64,000 nt of DNA from Spiroplasma_E sp902809815 (GCF_964030925.1 NZ_OZ034992.1:248001-312000), one strand, 5' to 3'; positions 19,253 through 29,391 are shown, numbered from the stretch's first letter. A program made the numbers and translations. Notes: generated by a model not told the origin, from the sequence alone.

Positions 19253-19927
19253 GATAAATTAATATGAGATTATAATAAATGAGTAGAAAATGTAGTTCCA
19301 AAAATTAAACCATTAGAAGTAAATATTAATTTTAAAGATTATTTAGACCCTACATTATTAATTAAAACTTTTAATGATTTAAAAAGATATTATAAAAGTG
19401 TAGATGTATATTTACATTATGAATATGAAACAGATGAATTTATTAATCATCAGTCAGATGGTTGTTCTACAACAGAAATTTTTAAACCGTCTAAAATTCA
19501 AAATTTTATTTTTTCAAGAGATTTAAAAGAATTATCAATATACAATAAACCACTAAATTTAAAATATTATGAAGACAATAATATAACATATCATGGATTA
19601 TATGCTGGATATTATGGGAATGGTAAAATAGGCATAGAGATTGATAGAAATGAATATAATTTATATAATATTCAAAGTACCTACATGCAAACTAAAATTG
19701 AAGATAATATTGCTACACAAAGTATTGAAAATCAAAAAGATACACTATTAGGTTTTTGTGATTTATCTGATAAAGAATTTAAGTGAAAAATACAATTATT
19801 ACCTAATATTATGCAATTAGAACTTGGAATTTTTAGTGAAAAATCAGTTTCAGGTTTAATACAATACATAAGATATTATAAATACTATAAATTAAATATA
19901 TCAAAAATTGTTTTTAACCCAAGATAA
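19253..19927 (+). pseudogene. 3' fragment of an unrecognised protein
   Basis: The frame is open from the end of the IS element to TAA 19925, 224 residues. It starts mid-protein (DKLIWDYNKWVENVVPKIK) and has no start codon of its own at the boundary. It looks soluble, with mixed alpha/beta and many Tyr residues, and ends IVFNPR. It does not look like the missing half of the terminase, so the IS marks a junction between unrelated DNA. Confidence 0.55.
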
Positions 19928-19966
19928 TTATGTTAGAATTAAAATAAAAAAGTAAGGAATAATTTT

Positions 19967-20197
19967 ATGATATTTTTAGTAAGTATAACTCCAATTTTAG
20001 GACTTAAATTAGCAATATTAGGCGCTCTTTTTTTAGTGTTTACTTTAATACCTGGTGTATTATTATTTTGTCATTCTGTAAATGAAAATAAAAAAATAAA
20101 TTTTAAAGAAAAAAAAACCATTATTGGTACTATATTTTTAATACTATCACTCTTATCTTTTATAGAAATAATTGTTTTTACAACCATTACTTATTAA
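19967..20197 (+). CDS. Small membrane protein
   Basis: 76 residues, AAGGAA ribosome site. Two transmembrane helices (about 8-34 and 50-74) are separated by a charged NENKKINFKEKK loop. Followed by a strong terminator. Function unknown. Confidence 0.6.
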   Translation: MIFLVSITPILGLKLAILGALFLVFTLIPGVLLFCHSVNENKKINFKEKKTIIGTIFLILSLLSFIEIIVFTTITY

Positions 20198-20216
20198 ATT
20201 CCCCCACAATCTAATT

Positions 20217-20248
20217 AAAAAGTTACCAATAAGGTAACTTTTATTTTT
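20217..20248 (+). terminator. Terminator
   Basis: AAAAGTTACC (20218-20227), loop AATAA, GGTAACTTTT (20233-20242) and a T run. Confidence 0.9.
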
Positions 20249-20280
20249 TTTCTAATCTTTTTACTATTTTAATTAATTTT

Positions 20281-20440
20281 GGGAGGTTCCCAAAAAAGTA
20301 GGAAGATGAATTACTAGATAAATAAATTCTTTTGAATATTACCATTTCAAAATGATGATAGACAAATTAAATTCTCTTTTACCCTTAAATTTATATTCGA
20401 CGTATTTTAAAAAATATACATTTAAAAAATTATTATCAAA
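20281..20440 (+). mobile_element. IS-end-like sequence at the left edge of prophage B copy 1
   Basis: It begins GGGAGGTTCCCAAAAAAG and resembles the inverted right end of the ISLre2 elements (reverse complement of the end at 45599: GGGACGGTAACAAAAACGG), including the following AGGA and AATTAC. The same block recurs at 28174, where it cuts the fibre gene. It is therefore probably the end of a related element. No transposase is attached, and the right limit is uncertain. Confidence 0.45.
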
Positions 20441-20443
20441 GGA

Positions 20444-20473
20444 AAAAGACAAGAAATAATCTTGTCTTTTTTT
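20444..20473 (+). terminator. Terminator before the candidate RNA
   Basis: AAAAGACAAGA (20444-20454), loop AATAA, TCTTGTCTTTT (20460-20470) plus T residues. Conserved in copy 2 at 28349-28378. Confidence 0.9.
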
Positions 20474-20479
20474 GTAATT

Positions 20480-20845
20480 GTAAAATTTTAAAATTTTTAT
20501 TATTAATACTCTTTAAATATCTACTACACGCAGTGACCAAGTAGGAGAAAGTTAATAATTAATAATCTTCTTTAACACTATTATCAACAAGTGTTAGGGA
20601 ACTAAAAAAGTGAACTACAACACAGTTGTTAAAAATAGTAGCTAGAACATGTGGACTTGCATGGATAAATAAAAAGTGGAGTGATACCTAATAAAATATA
20701 CTAACCATTTAATGGTAATTCTTGGGGTGGGAGCGAATTGGAAACTAGTATATATAGACCTGTTGTAGGGACCTATTGTATTAATTCTATTCTTTATTTA
20801 ACCAACCTTGCCACTCCCCAGTGAGCAAGTGTTGGTTTTATTTTT
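20480..20845 (+). ncRNA. Candidate structured RNA, copy 1
   Basis: No reading frame of note spans this interval, yet it is almost identical to 28378-28685, with changes concentrated in the 5' part and in hairpin loops. It lies between two intrinsic terminators, so it would be an independent transcript. Visible elements include ACCAT/ATGGT hairpins whose loop is TTA here and TA in copy 2, GTGTT pairing with AACAC near 20590-20630, a G-rich segment GGGGTGGGAGCG, and a long terminator. I do not recognise the class; the 5' end is not defined. Confidence 0.5.
20800..20843 (+). terminator. Strong terminator of the candidate RNA
   Basis: Stem AACCAAC-CTTGC-CACT pairs with AGTG-GCAAG-GTTGGTT, with two single-base bulges and a CCCC loop, followed by TTATTTTTT. 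It is the most stable hairpin in this part of the window. Confidence 0.9.
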
Positions 20846-20849
20846 TATT

Positions 20850-21121
20850 TTTTTTGAAAAATTTTTTGGGCGAGAAAATAAATTTCAAACTTGTAAAAAA
20901 AATTGAGCGGTGCCGGTTCAATTAAAATATTAATTTATTAAACATAAATTAAATAAATATTGAATCGAATGCCTCGATTTCTTTTTAAAATTTCACAATT
21001 TATTTTTGAGCCCAGTTTTCATGGAATGAATAAAACGAATAGTAGTATTATTAATAACCTAAAAATCAAAATATATGTTCTTTATGCTAGAAGCAACAGA
21101 ACATATTAGGAAAGGATTATT
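20850..21121 (+). promoter_or_regulatory. Prophage B early leader with hairpins
   Basis: No gene here. A long A+T-rich hairpin is formed around 20935-20985 (GGTTCAAT with ATTGAATC arms). Directly before the gene at 21122, ATATGTTCT (21073-21081) pairs with AGAACATAT (21098-21106), with an inner TGCT-AGA-AGCA. AGGAAAGG follows as ribosome site. Copy 2 keeps the same layout at 28690-28963. Confidence 0.45.
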
Positions 21122-21373
21122 ATGGTAATAGAAATTCTTGATTATGAAGCACTAAGAAAGATTGATAAAAAAATTAAAAAAAGAAGAAAAAGATGTGTTG
21201 AATGTAATGAATTATATGAAGATGACAAAATCCAAATGCTTTATCGCTTTAAAACAGAATTAGAAGCAGAACAACATGATATTAGAAAATTTGAAGATGA
21301 TTATGATATTGATGAACATTTGGATTATACAAAACCATTTGGATATGTTTGTGATTGATGTAGAAGTGATTAA
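21122..21373 (+). CDS. Prophage B early zinc-ribbon protein, copy 1
   Basis: 83 residues. Two Cys pairs, CVEC (about residue 25) and CDWC (near the end), flank an acidic helix, so the protein probably binds one zinc. The N-terminus is very basic. First gene of the early operon; likely a DNA- or RNA-binding regulator, but the family is not recognised. Confidence 0.65.
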
Positions 21374-21375
21374 TT

Positions 21376-21549
21376 ATGCAAAAAAAGTATTTTTGTTGAA
21401 CTTGTAAACAACATAAATTAGATTATTTATTCTTTAATACTAATGATATAAAAACAAGAAAATATTTTTTAAGAGATAAAAATAGTAAAGCAATTTGTTA
21501 TGACTGTATTTTAAATATTAGGTTAAGTAGGAGGTATAAATATGAATAA
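21376..21549 (+). CDS. Prophage B small CxxC protein, copy 1
   Basis: 57 residues, two bases after the previous stop. CWTC and CYDC pairs about 40 residues apart make a second small zinc-ribbon. Its 3' end overlaps the next start codon. Function unknown. Confidence 0.6.
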
Positions 21550-21670
21550 AGCAAAATTCATTACATATTTAGAAAATAAAATTGAAAATGATGGATATAG
21601 AAGTGCAAATGTTGATGCCATATATTATTCATTAATTAAAAAAATCAATAATGGTGAATTTGATTGATAA
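21542..21670 (+). CDS. Short early protein produced by an internal deletion, copy 1
   Basis: 42 residues. The sequence from NKAKFITYLENKIEND onward equals the second half of the copy 2 protein at 29655, and its start region belongs to the copy 2 gene at 29384. A deletion of roughly 350 bp joined the two. Its stop overlaps the next start (TAATG). Confidence 0.6.
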
Positions 21671-22134
21671 TGCAATATGAATTAATTATTGGTATTGACC
21701 CAGCAGGAATAGGTAGTAATGGAATGGTTATATATTCAAGTGAAACTAATAATATTGTTTTTAATGAAACATTTAATACATTAACTGTTTTATGAACTAA
21801 AAATATGTATAAAGAAAAAATGCAATTAATTAAAGAAAAATTTATTGATAAAAAAATATTAGTTATTGTAGAAAATTTCTTTTTAAGTTCAAAACAATTA
21901 TTAACTAATCCATTAGCAACACCTAAAATTATTGGTGCATTAATGGTATTAGTACAAGATGTTTTCAACTGAGATTATCTAGAAAACCACCCAAAAAATA
22001 AAAATAAAATAACAAATTATAAAGGAAATATAAAATTAACAAAACATGAACAAGATGCTTATAAGCATATTCAATATTATTTAAAAAATCATAAAAAAAT
22101 ATTAATTTTTGATAATTATTTAAGGAAATTATAA
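21670..22134 (+). CDS. RuvC-like Holliday junction resolvase, copy 1
   Basis: 154 residues. The RNase H-like nuclease motifs are in order: IIGIDPAGIGSNG at residue 4 (first acid), VIVENFFLSSKQL near 65 (Glu) and KHEQDAYKHI near 133 (Asp). Phages use such enzymes to cut branched DNA before packaging. The downstream SSB-like gene fits an early replication and recombination operon. TAATG coupling with the previous gene. Confidence 0.75.
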
Positions 22135-22136
22135 AA

Positions 22137-22430
22137 ATGAAAGATAAAGAAAATTATGTCAAATTAACAGTAAAACTGAGTAACACTATTGAAGCAAAAT
22201 ATTACGAAAAAGGTAATAAGGAATTATATTATAGTGTTCGTGGTCAATGAAATGGATTAAATTATGTTACTTTAATTTTTAATAAACCAAAACTTTATAA
22301 CCGATGTATTTTATTAAACAAAAACGATGAAATTATTGTAACTGGTCAAATCTTTAACACTTTAAACATTCCTAAAAATCGTGCATTTTGTTCAATCAAT
22401 GTTAAATGATTTAAAAAATGAAAAGAGTAA
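22137..22430 (+). CDS. SSB-like/OB-fold protein, copy 1
   Basis: 97 residues with a beta-barrel-like pattern: VKLTVKLSNTIEAKYY, a strand pair YYSVRGQWNGLNYVTLIF, then IIVTGQIFNTL and a final INVKWFKKW. This resembles short OB-fold single-strand binding proteins, and the gene follows the resolvase. The acidic C-terminal tail of cellular SSB is absent. Inferred from pattern and context. Confidence 0.5.
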
Positions 22431-22433
22431 AAA

Positions 22434-22595
22434 ATGATATTATGAAAAATTTTATTAATAGCACCAATATTAATAACAAGTATAACACTAATAATATTTT
22501 TAATTTATATAATTAAAGATTTAAAAAATGAATATAAAATATTGAAAATATTAAGTGAAATTTCTAATCAAATTAAAAATAAGGAGAATAATTAA
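22434..22595 (+). CDS. Small single-pass membrane protein, copy 1
   Basis: 53 residues: one hydrophobic helix (residues 2-27) and a charged helix after it. The stop overlaps the next ATG. Function unknown. Confidence 0.6.
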
Positions 22596-22831
22596 TGATA
22601 ATATTACCTACTTTGTTTGAAAATAAAGATGAAATTGAAATATTATCACCATTTCCAAAAGCAATTCATACAAGTAATGATATTAGAGCAATTATTTTAA
22701 GACAATACCCAAATGTTAAATCAAAACACATAATTGTTTCTGAACCCGAAAGTAATGTTGCATTAATAGTTGGTGATAATGATGTTTATCAAGGTTGAAT
22801 TAAAGTAACAATTAAAAAATTAGAAAATTAA
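22595..22831 (+). CDS. Small conserved protein preceding the virus-shared gene, copy 1
   Basis: 78 residues, homologous to the prophage A protein at 12818 (HTSNDIRAIILRQYPNVK, then VALIVGDNDVYQGWIKVTIKK). Compact alpha/beta, no signal peptide. Conserved linkage to the next gene suggests a common task. Function unknown. Confidence 0.65.
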
Positions 22832-22842
22832 AGGAGATTAAA

Positions 22843-23667
22843 ATGCCAAATATAGAAAATCAATCAAATTATACTTTAACTAAATTAATTAGAACTGGTA
22901 TAAGTCCTATTTGTGCAATGATTGGTACAAGTGCTTATTATGGTCAAGTAATTGCTAAACCAATATTAGGTTCAATTAATAGTTTATTATTTGGTAAAAA
23001 ATTAGGTTTAGATATTTGAAATTTAAATCAAAGACCAAATACTAAAACTAAATTAATTAATAGTTCTAAAAAAATAGCATTAGGATTAGGAACAATTGGT
23101 TTAGCAAATTATAGTAAATGAACAGAAAATAATATTAATCCTATTATTCCAATAACACCAATTCCAATAACTACTACAACCACAACAGAAGGTCCGCCAT
23201 GATTACTATTAAATAAACAAGAACATCAGTCATTAATGGATTGAGATACTTATATTTCATTAAATACTTATGGTATTTCAAATCTTATTAGTGGATTAAC
23301 TGAGTTAATACCTAATAAATTTGAAGCAATAAGAAAGATTTGTAATATGGCAACTGGTGGTTGTTTAATATCAAGTGGGGTTGCTATGGGTATTAATAAT
23401 GATTTTATGAATGCTTATGCAGTACCTACTATTATTGCTGGTGCAAGTGAAATAATCCATAATTTACTACCTATGGAAACTACAAATCATATTCAAGAAA
23501 TGCAAGAAACATCATTTAATGATGAAACTGTAAGATTAGTAAATGATAATAGATTCACAATTAATAGTGAAACAACTAGTCAATACGGTAGTGATAATAT
23601 GAGCAAAGTAGCATTAAATCACGATAATGCTTCATTAAATTGAGATTATAATCACATGAATTTATAA
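22843..23667 (+). CDS. Virus-shared membrane protein, prophage B copy 1 (intact)
   Basis: 274 residues with a GGAGATTAAA ribosome site. Same domains as at 2156 and 13074; it is closest to 13074, with a Thr/Ile/Pro linker of its own. This is the intact partner of the IS-disrupted gene at 31031-32988. Function unknown. Confidence 0.75.
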
Positions 23668-23683
23668 AGGAGGTGAGTAATTT

Positions 23684-23842
23684 ATGAATAAAGAAAAATT
23701 AATTGAATATTATAATCACGAAATAAAAACACATAAAGAAAGGATGGAACAATTAAATAAAGAAATTTCTTTATTAGTAACTATTATAAGTAATTCAAAA
23801 TCGATGATTGAAAGAATTAATGGTGGTCAATTTGATGAATAA
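23684..23842 (+). CDS. Small coiled-coil protein, copy 1
   Basis: 52 residues with a very strong AGGAGGTGA ribosome site. Charged helix throughout (KERMEQLNKEISLLVTIISN). Function unknown. Confidence 0.6.
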   Translation: MNKEKLIEYYNHEIKTHKERMEQLNKEISLLVTIISNSKSMIERINGGQFDE

Positions 23843-23876
23843 TTAAAAAATAAATAATTGAAAGGAAAATATTGAA

Positions 23877-24065
23877 ATGAAAGAATTTTTACATGAATTA
23901 ATAATTATTGGAACAAGTGTTGGAACATTAATTTGCAGAGAAATTATTGTTTTATTAAAAAGATTTATCACAACTCCAAAACATGTTAGAGCAAATAACA
24001 AAATTATAAAACATCAAAAAAAATTAGCAAAATTAAACGAAAAAATTAATAAAGGAGAAAAATAA
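23877..24065 (+). CDS. Small membrane protein with basic tail, copy 1
   Basis: 62 residues, AAAGGAAA site. A hydrophobic N-terminal helix (LIIIGTSVGTLICREIIVLL) and a Lys-rich coiled tail. Could be a holin-type or DNA-anchoring protein; not recognised. Confidence 0.6.
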   Translation: MKEFLHELIIIGTSVGTLICREIIVLLKRFITTPKHVRANNKIIKHQKKLAKLNEKINKGEK

Positions 24066-24066
24066 T

Positions 24067-24252
24067 ATGACAAAAATTGAATTTAATGAAAAATATAGAA
24101 AACAAGATATCAGTATTGATAGAGATTTTGATTTACATATTGATAATTGTTTTAAATTTTCTGATATTGATACATTAGAAAACGCAGTTAATGATTATAA
24201 AAAATTAATAAGTGAAATGCCACAATTAGTTAAAGATTGATTATTGGGATAA
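24067..24252 (+). CDS. Small acidic protein, copy 1
   Basis: 61 residues starting one base after the previous stop. Acidic, with an IDRDFDLHIDNCF segment and a helical end. Function unknown. Confidence 0.55.
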
Positions 24253-24269
24253 GATTAGGAGAATGTTAA

Positions 24270-24644
24270 ATGTTAGAAAATGAAAATAATGTTCAACAAA
24301 CAACTGAACCTTTAAATGAAAATAATGCTCAACAAGAAATAGAAAATAAAGTTAATGAAGCAGAAAATAAGTTAAATAAACTTAATCAAGAAATTAAAGA
24401 AAAAGAAATGATTAATATATTTAAAAAATATCAAGTTAAAACTGAATTTTATGATTTTTTAAAATTTAAAACAAGTAATATAGAAAATTCAAAAATTGAA
24501 GAAACTATTAAAAAAATGATTAAAGAACAACCAGTATTTAAACAAACAATTAATACAGGTGGCAATAAACAAATAATTATTAATAATAAAACAAATGATA
24601 AAGAAAATTTTTTAATTAATTATAAAAAGAAAAATTATTTATAA
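24270..24644 (+). CDS. Prophage B scaffold protein, copy 1 (probable)
   Basis: 124 residues. Gln/Asn/Glu-rich N-terminus, coiled coil at about 25-55, and a helical C-terminal part, placed immediately before the capsid gene. Matches the make-up and position of the prophage A protein at 10952. Scaffold role inferred. Confidence 0.6.
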   Translation: MLENENNVQQTTEPLNENNAQQEIENKVNEAENKLNKLNQEIKEKEMINIFKKYQVKTEFYDFLKFKTSNIENSKIEETIKKMIKEQPVFKQTINTGGNKQIIINNKTNDKENFLINYKKKNYL

Positions 24645-24662
24645 ACGAAAGGAAGAAATAAA

Positions 24663-25847
24663 ATGTCAGTACCATTTAATCAAAATTTAGACAATACAGA
24701 GAGATTAGTAGAAGCACCAGAATTTATAGAGTTTTTTAAAATTTCAAATAGTCCATGGGCAAACTTTTTTCCTACTGAAATTGTTGACTCAGTAAATATT
24801 GAATTTATTGTTAAAAAACCAAAAAAACCGGAAGTAAAAATTATTGCTTGGGATGATAAAAGTAAAAGATATGAATTACCATATGTTGATACAGATAAAA
24901 TTAGTAAAAAAATAACTAAAAAATATCTTGCAGGAGAAATTATTGCAGATGTAGATTTAAAAGCAAATAATGGACAAAATTTATTAGATAGTATGCAATA
25001 TGAAGTTGCAAATGATTTAGCAGATAAATTAGCAATTGATGATACACAAGCAATTGCAAAATTTGCTACTAAAATTGATATTGAAGATACAACACCAGTA
25101 GGCTATTTAAAATCGATGTTATCTGCTTGAAATACTTTGTTTCAATTTAGAAACATTGCAAATAGTAAATTTTTTATTACTAATGGTCTTTATGATAGTT
25201 TAGTTTATTTAGCTGATAATAAAGGTTTAATTACCGATAATCAGTTAGCACAACAATTACGTTTAAATGGAAATAATTTATATGTAAAAGGTGTATTATG
25301 CGAAATCGTTCTTGATGACTATATGATTTTTACTAATGATAAAAATGAACAACAATTAATGACCTTTATTTTAGCAACACCAAGAGCGATGAAAAGATAC
25401 ATGATAGAAAATACAGTTATTTATGTAGATTTTATTAAAGATGATAAAGCAGGAAGAGCATATAAAGTTGCTGGTGAAGTTGTTGGAGAAGCAATACCAT
25501 ATATTTCTAATAATGAAACAACATCAAGATGAATGTTATGTGGAGTTATTAAAACAGAAAAAAATGATTTAAAAACTAAAATTACAGTTTTAACAACAAA
25601 TATTACTGCAAATGTTAATAACAATAACAATGAATTAAATACACAAATAAAAAGTATTAATGAACTTAAATCATTAAATCCAAATTTAACAAATCCAACT
25701 ATTAAATATTTTAGTGATGCACAAGGAAAAACTAATGTAAGTAATCAAAAACAAAAAGCGGGTGACTTATACATAGTTATTTCTTCAAATGTTAATGATT
25801 TAAATTATAAAGGTTCAACAAATCCAATTAAAATAACTCTTAAATAA
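24663..25847 (+). CDS. Prophage B major capsid protein, copy 1
   Basis: 394 residues once two TGA codons are read as Trp. It follows the scaffold and starts after AAAGGAAG. The body (about 1-290) has the capsid-like helix MQYEVANDLADKLAIDDTQA and an FRNIANSKFFITN segment. The last 100 residues form an Asn-rich linker and a beta domain (KYFSDAQGKTNVSNQKQ to NPIKITLK) of surface-decoration type. The capsid call rests on order and length; it is not evidently similar to the prophage A capsid. Confidence 0.65.
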
Positions 25848-25862
25848 AGGAAATTAAATGCC

Positions 25863-27581
25863 ATGCCAATTGGTACAACTAGTACAGCAATACTTTTAAA
25901 CATAAATAAACCAAAACATACTAGAACAAGTAACCAACAAGAAAATAAAAGTTTTTGATGAGAAATTTTAGAAATGATTGGTGTACAAGTAATTGCAGTA
26001 GCACTTGCTCCTTTTACTGGCGGATTAAGTGAAAGTGTAGCCCTTGGATTAGGTGCAAGTGATTTTATTGCAAGTACTATTAATTTTGGTATTTATGCTA
26101 CAACTGATTTTACTATTAATCAAGTTTATGATTATTTAAAAGGAAATGTAACAAAATTAAATACTTTCTTAAATTTATTACCTGCATTTGCTGGACTTAA
26201 TAAAATTAGTCGTGGTTATCGTACTACTAAATTTATTAAACTAGCACAAGAAACTAAAACATTAGAACAAGTTGGTATTAAAGAAGCCAAAAATTTACAA
26301 GAAATTATTAATCAAGTAAGTGGAAAAGAAATTTTAACAGATAAAATTATTGGTAATAAACGTTATTTAATGAATTATAGTTTTACTCCTAATCGTGAAA
26401 CAGTATTACGAGATTTAGGTTATGTTGCTGAAAGACAATATAAAAATAATTTTCAAAAATTAGAAACACAAAAGTTAAAAGAACACTTATTATTACAAAA
26501 TACATTAATAAAATTAAGTCCACAATTAACTCCTAAATTTAAAATTAAAGATATTGAAAAAGCAAATAACTTTTTAAAAAAATTTAATACTGATTTAAAA
26601 AAAGTACTATCTATGAATCAGCATGATTGATTAAATTTAGTTCATACAATACATACAGAAAATAGATATGGAAAAACTTTAATTTTAGATTTACAAAAAA
26701 TTCGTGCTAATGCTATTAAATTTAATTTTAAAAATAATGTTATTCATCAACTTGTTTTAAAAGCAAATCAAAGTTTTAAATATTTTGATATTAGATTTTA
26801 TTTAAAAAAAGGTTTAAATAAATTTTGAAAAGATACACCATATTTTGAAAAAATAAGAGAAAGTATATATAAATTACAAGAAAAATTTGAAAAGTTAGAA
26901 AAACAAGCATTTGAAAAAATTAATAAATTAAAAGAAAAAGTAACTGATTTATTTACTAGTGCAGAAAAAAGAGCAATTAAACATGCACAATTAATTCCAT
27001 TAAATTCACCAGTATTTATGGGTTGTAAAATTCAACCTTTGTCATTAGATAAATGTGCAATTACCATTTATCATCGCAATCCTAAATATAAACCAATTAC
27101 AGTTGTTGATAGTATTCTTAAAGCAAAAACTTTTGTTACTCAAATACATCCATTTCATTGATATCGTTGATATAGTGGTTGATACATTGGTTATGGAGTA
27201 AATCATAATAAATGATTAAAAGCAATAGCATTTGCTCCGCCAGTTGTTCAAGAAGTAATTAAAGATAGTTTTAAAGTATATAGAGAAATATTTAGAATAA
27301 TAAGAACTTATCATAAAGTAGTAAATGTTATTAATAATCCTATTGAAAATATTAACAAATCATTTAAAAATGTTGGTTTAAAATTTTCAGTAAATACTTT
27401 ATTTGGTACTGGATTATTACATCATTTAGAAAAGTTTGCATATAGTCAAGTTGTAGCAAAAAGTAAGAAAAAATTAAAAAAAGGCAAAAATAAAATACAA
27501 AAAGAAATTGAACATATAACACATAAAAAAACAAAAAAACATACTCATCATTATAAACAAGCATTTTTTAAGGAATGATAA
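25863..27581 (+). CDS. Prophage B 572-residue protein of unknown function, copy 1
   Basis: The second of two nearby ATGs is used, because ATG 25858 soon stops. The N-terminal third has Gly/Ala-rich hydrophobic segments (VQVIAVALAPFTGGLSE, LNTFLNLLPAFAGL). The middle is helical with FTPNRETVLRDLGYVAERQ. The C-terminal third has a Trp/Tyr-rich region (HPFHWYRWYSGWYIGYG) and a strongly basic His/Lys tail. Membrane-active N-terminus and basic tail could suit a protein ejected with DNA, but this is inference. It ends four bases before the fibre gene. Confidence 0.6.
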
Positions 27582-27584
27582 ATT

Positions 27585-28173
27585 ATGATTAATAAACTTT
27601 GAACTGATGTCAGTCTTGAAAATTATAATAACTGATATCCATTAACTGGAAAAATTACAGAAACACCACAGCAATATATAAAAACATGACCAAATGTTAA
27701 TGATTGATTTAAAACTTTTGCTATTCGCGCGCAAAATGATATTAATGCTTATCTTGATTTTATTTTATCTAAATTTCCTTTTGATAGTTTTAAAGATGAA
27801 TTAATTAAAGAAACATTAAGAGATATGGTTTATGTTATGGTTGAACATTGAGTATTTAATCGTACACCAATTGAATTTAATGTTGATGCTACTATTCAAT
27901 TTAATAATGGTACTCAATTTAGTGCAAATAGTACTCCTACGATTAATGTTTGAGATTTAGCACCTAGTAGAATGAAAATATGAGCAAGATTAACAGAATT
28001 AAAACAAATATTTTCAAGTTATAATGATGATGAAATAGATGTTGAAAAAATTGACTTAAAAGCATTTTATACTAGAAATCAAGTTGATGAATTAATTGAA
28101 CAACAAAAAGAATTTACATTATTAAAACAAATTAAATTATATGATGATTTAGTTGATGATAATGAAAATGAAA
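27585..28173 (+). pseudogene. Tail-fibre gene, 3' truncated at the IS-end-like junction
   Basis: The first 196 residues match the copy 2 fibre at 36907 almost exactly. At 28174 the sequence switches to GGGAGGTTCCC, and the fused frame would stop soon after. The break lies at AATGAAA, the same target at which the tandem units 2 and 3 begin. Non-functional as a fibre. Confidence 0.8.
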
Positions 28174-28345
28174 GGGAGGTTCCCAAAAAAGTAGGAAGAT
28201 GAATTACTATAAAAATAAATTCTTTTCAAAATTACCATTTTAAAATGATGATAGACAAATTAAATTCTCTTTTACCCTTAAATTTATATTCGACGTATTT
28301 TAAAAAATATAGATTTTATAAGATAAAATAAAAATTATTATCAAA
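28174..28345 (+). mobile_element. IS-end-like sequence at the left edge of prophage B copy 2
   Basis: Nearly the same as 20281-20440. Left flank AATGAAA (28167-28173) equals the first seven bases after the ISLre2 right end at 45600 and 53820, which is what a 7-bp target duplication of one inserted element would leave. Confidence 0.5.
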
Positions 28346-28348
28346 GGA

Positions 28349-28378
28349 AAAAGACAAGAAATAATCTTGTCTTTTTTT
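28349..28378 (+). terminator. Terminator, copy 2
   Basis: AAAAGACAAGA (28349-28359) with TCTTGTCTTTT (28365-28375) and T residues. Confidence 0.9.
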
Positions 28379-28685
28379 GTAATTGTAAAATTTTAAAATT
28401 TTTAATAACCCTCTTTAATACTATTATCAACACGTGTTAAGGAACTAAAAAAGTGAACTACAACACAGTTGTTAAAAATAGTAGCTAGCATGTGGACTTG
28501 CATGGATAAATAAAAAGTGGAGTGATACCTAATAAAATATACTAACCATTAATGGTAATTCTTGGGGTGGGAGCGAATTGGAAACTAGTATATATAGACC
28601 TGTTGTAGGGACCTATTGTATTAATTCTATTCTTTATTTAACCAACCTTGCCACTCCCCAGTGAGCAAGTGTTGGTTTTATTTTT
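28378..28685 (+). ncRNA. Candidate structured RNA, copy 2
   Basis: Second copy of 20480-20845. It lacks about 60 bases of the 5' part and has small changes, for example a TA instead of TTA loop in the ACCAT/ATGGT hairpin. The 3' half from GTGGACTTGCATGG to the terminator is essentially unchanged. No coding capacity seen. Confidence 0.5.
28640..28684 (+). terminator. Strong terminator of the candidate RNA, copy 2
   Basis: Same bulged stem as at 20800-20843, followed by TTATTTTTTATTTTTTT. Confidence 0.9.
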
Positions 28686-28689
28686 TATT

Positions 28690-28963
28690 TTTTTTTAAAA
28701 AATTTTTTTGGGCGAGAAAATAAATTTCAAACTTGTAAAAAAAATTGAGCGGTGCCGGTTCAATTAAAATATTAATTTGTTTAACACAAATTAAATAAAT
28801 ATTGAATCGAATGCCTCGATTTCTTTTTAAAATTTCACAATTTATTTTTGAGCCCAGAATTACTGGAATGAATAAAACGAATAGTAGTATTATTAATAAC
28901 CTAAAAATCAAAATATATGTTCTTTATGCTAGAAGCAACAGAACATATTAGGAAAGGATTATT
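28690..28963 (+). promoter_or_regulatory. Prophage B early leader, copy 2
   Basis: No gene. Same long A+T hairpin and the ATATGTTCT/AGAACATAT hairpin before the first early gene. CCAG-AATTA-CTGG replaces the copy 1 sequence near 28853-28865. Confidence 0.4.
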
Positions 28964-29215
28964 ATGGTAATAGAAATTCTTGATTATGAAGCACTAAGAA
29001 AGATTGATAAAAAAATTAAAAAAAGAAGAAAAAGATGTGTTGAATGTAATGAATTATATGAAGATGACAAAATCCAAATGCTTTATCGCTTTAAAACAGA
29101 ATTAGAAGCAGAACAACATGATATTAGAAAATTTGAAGATGATTATGATATTGATGAACATTTGGATTATACAAAACCATTTGGATATGTTTGTGATTGA
29201 TGTAGAAGTGATTAA
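28964..29215 (+). CDS. Prophage B early zinc-ribbon protein, copy 2
   Basis: 83 residues, identical in protein sequence to the gene at 21122 (CVEC and CDWC pairs). Confidence 0.65.
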
Positions 29216-29217
29216 TT

Positions 29218-29391
29218 ATGCAAAAAAAGTATTTTTGTTGAACTTGTAAACAACATAAATTAGATTATTTATTCTTTAATACTAATGATATAAAAACAAG
29301 ACAAAACTTTTTAAGAGACAAAAATAATAAAGCAATTTGTTATGACTGTATTTTAAATGTTAGATTAAGTAGGAGATATAAATATGAATAA
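29218..29391 (+). CDS. Prophage B small CxxC protein, copy 2
   Basis: 57 residues, CWTC and CYDC pairs; differs from 21376 in a few residues (for example RQNFLRDKNN). Confidence 0.6.

Noticed and set aside
20480..20845. Group II intron or tmRNA
   Set aside because: I found no intron-encoded reverse transcriptase, no domain V-like hairpin and no tRNA-like acceptor pairing. Left as an unclassified RNA.
25421..25630. Minus-strand reading frame of 69 codons, repeated at 34743-34952
   Set aside because: It is the antisense shadow of the in-frame capsid gene and has no ribosome site.
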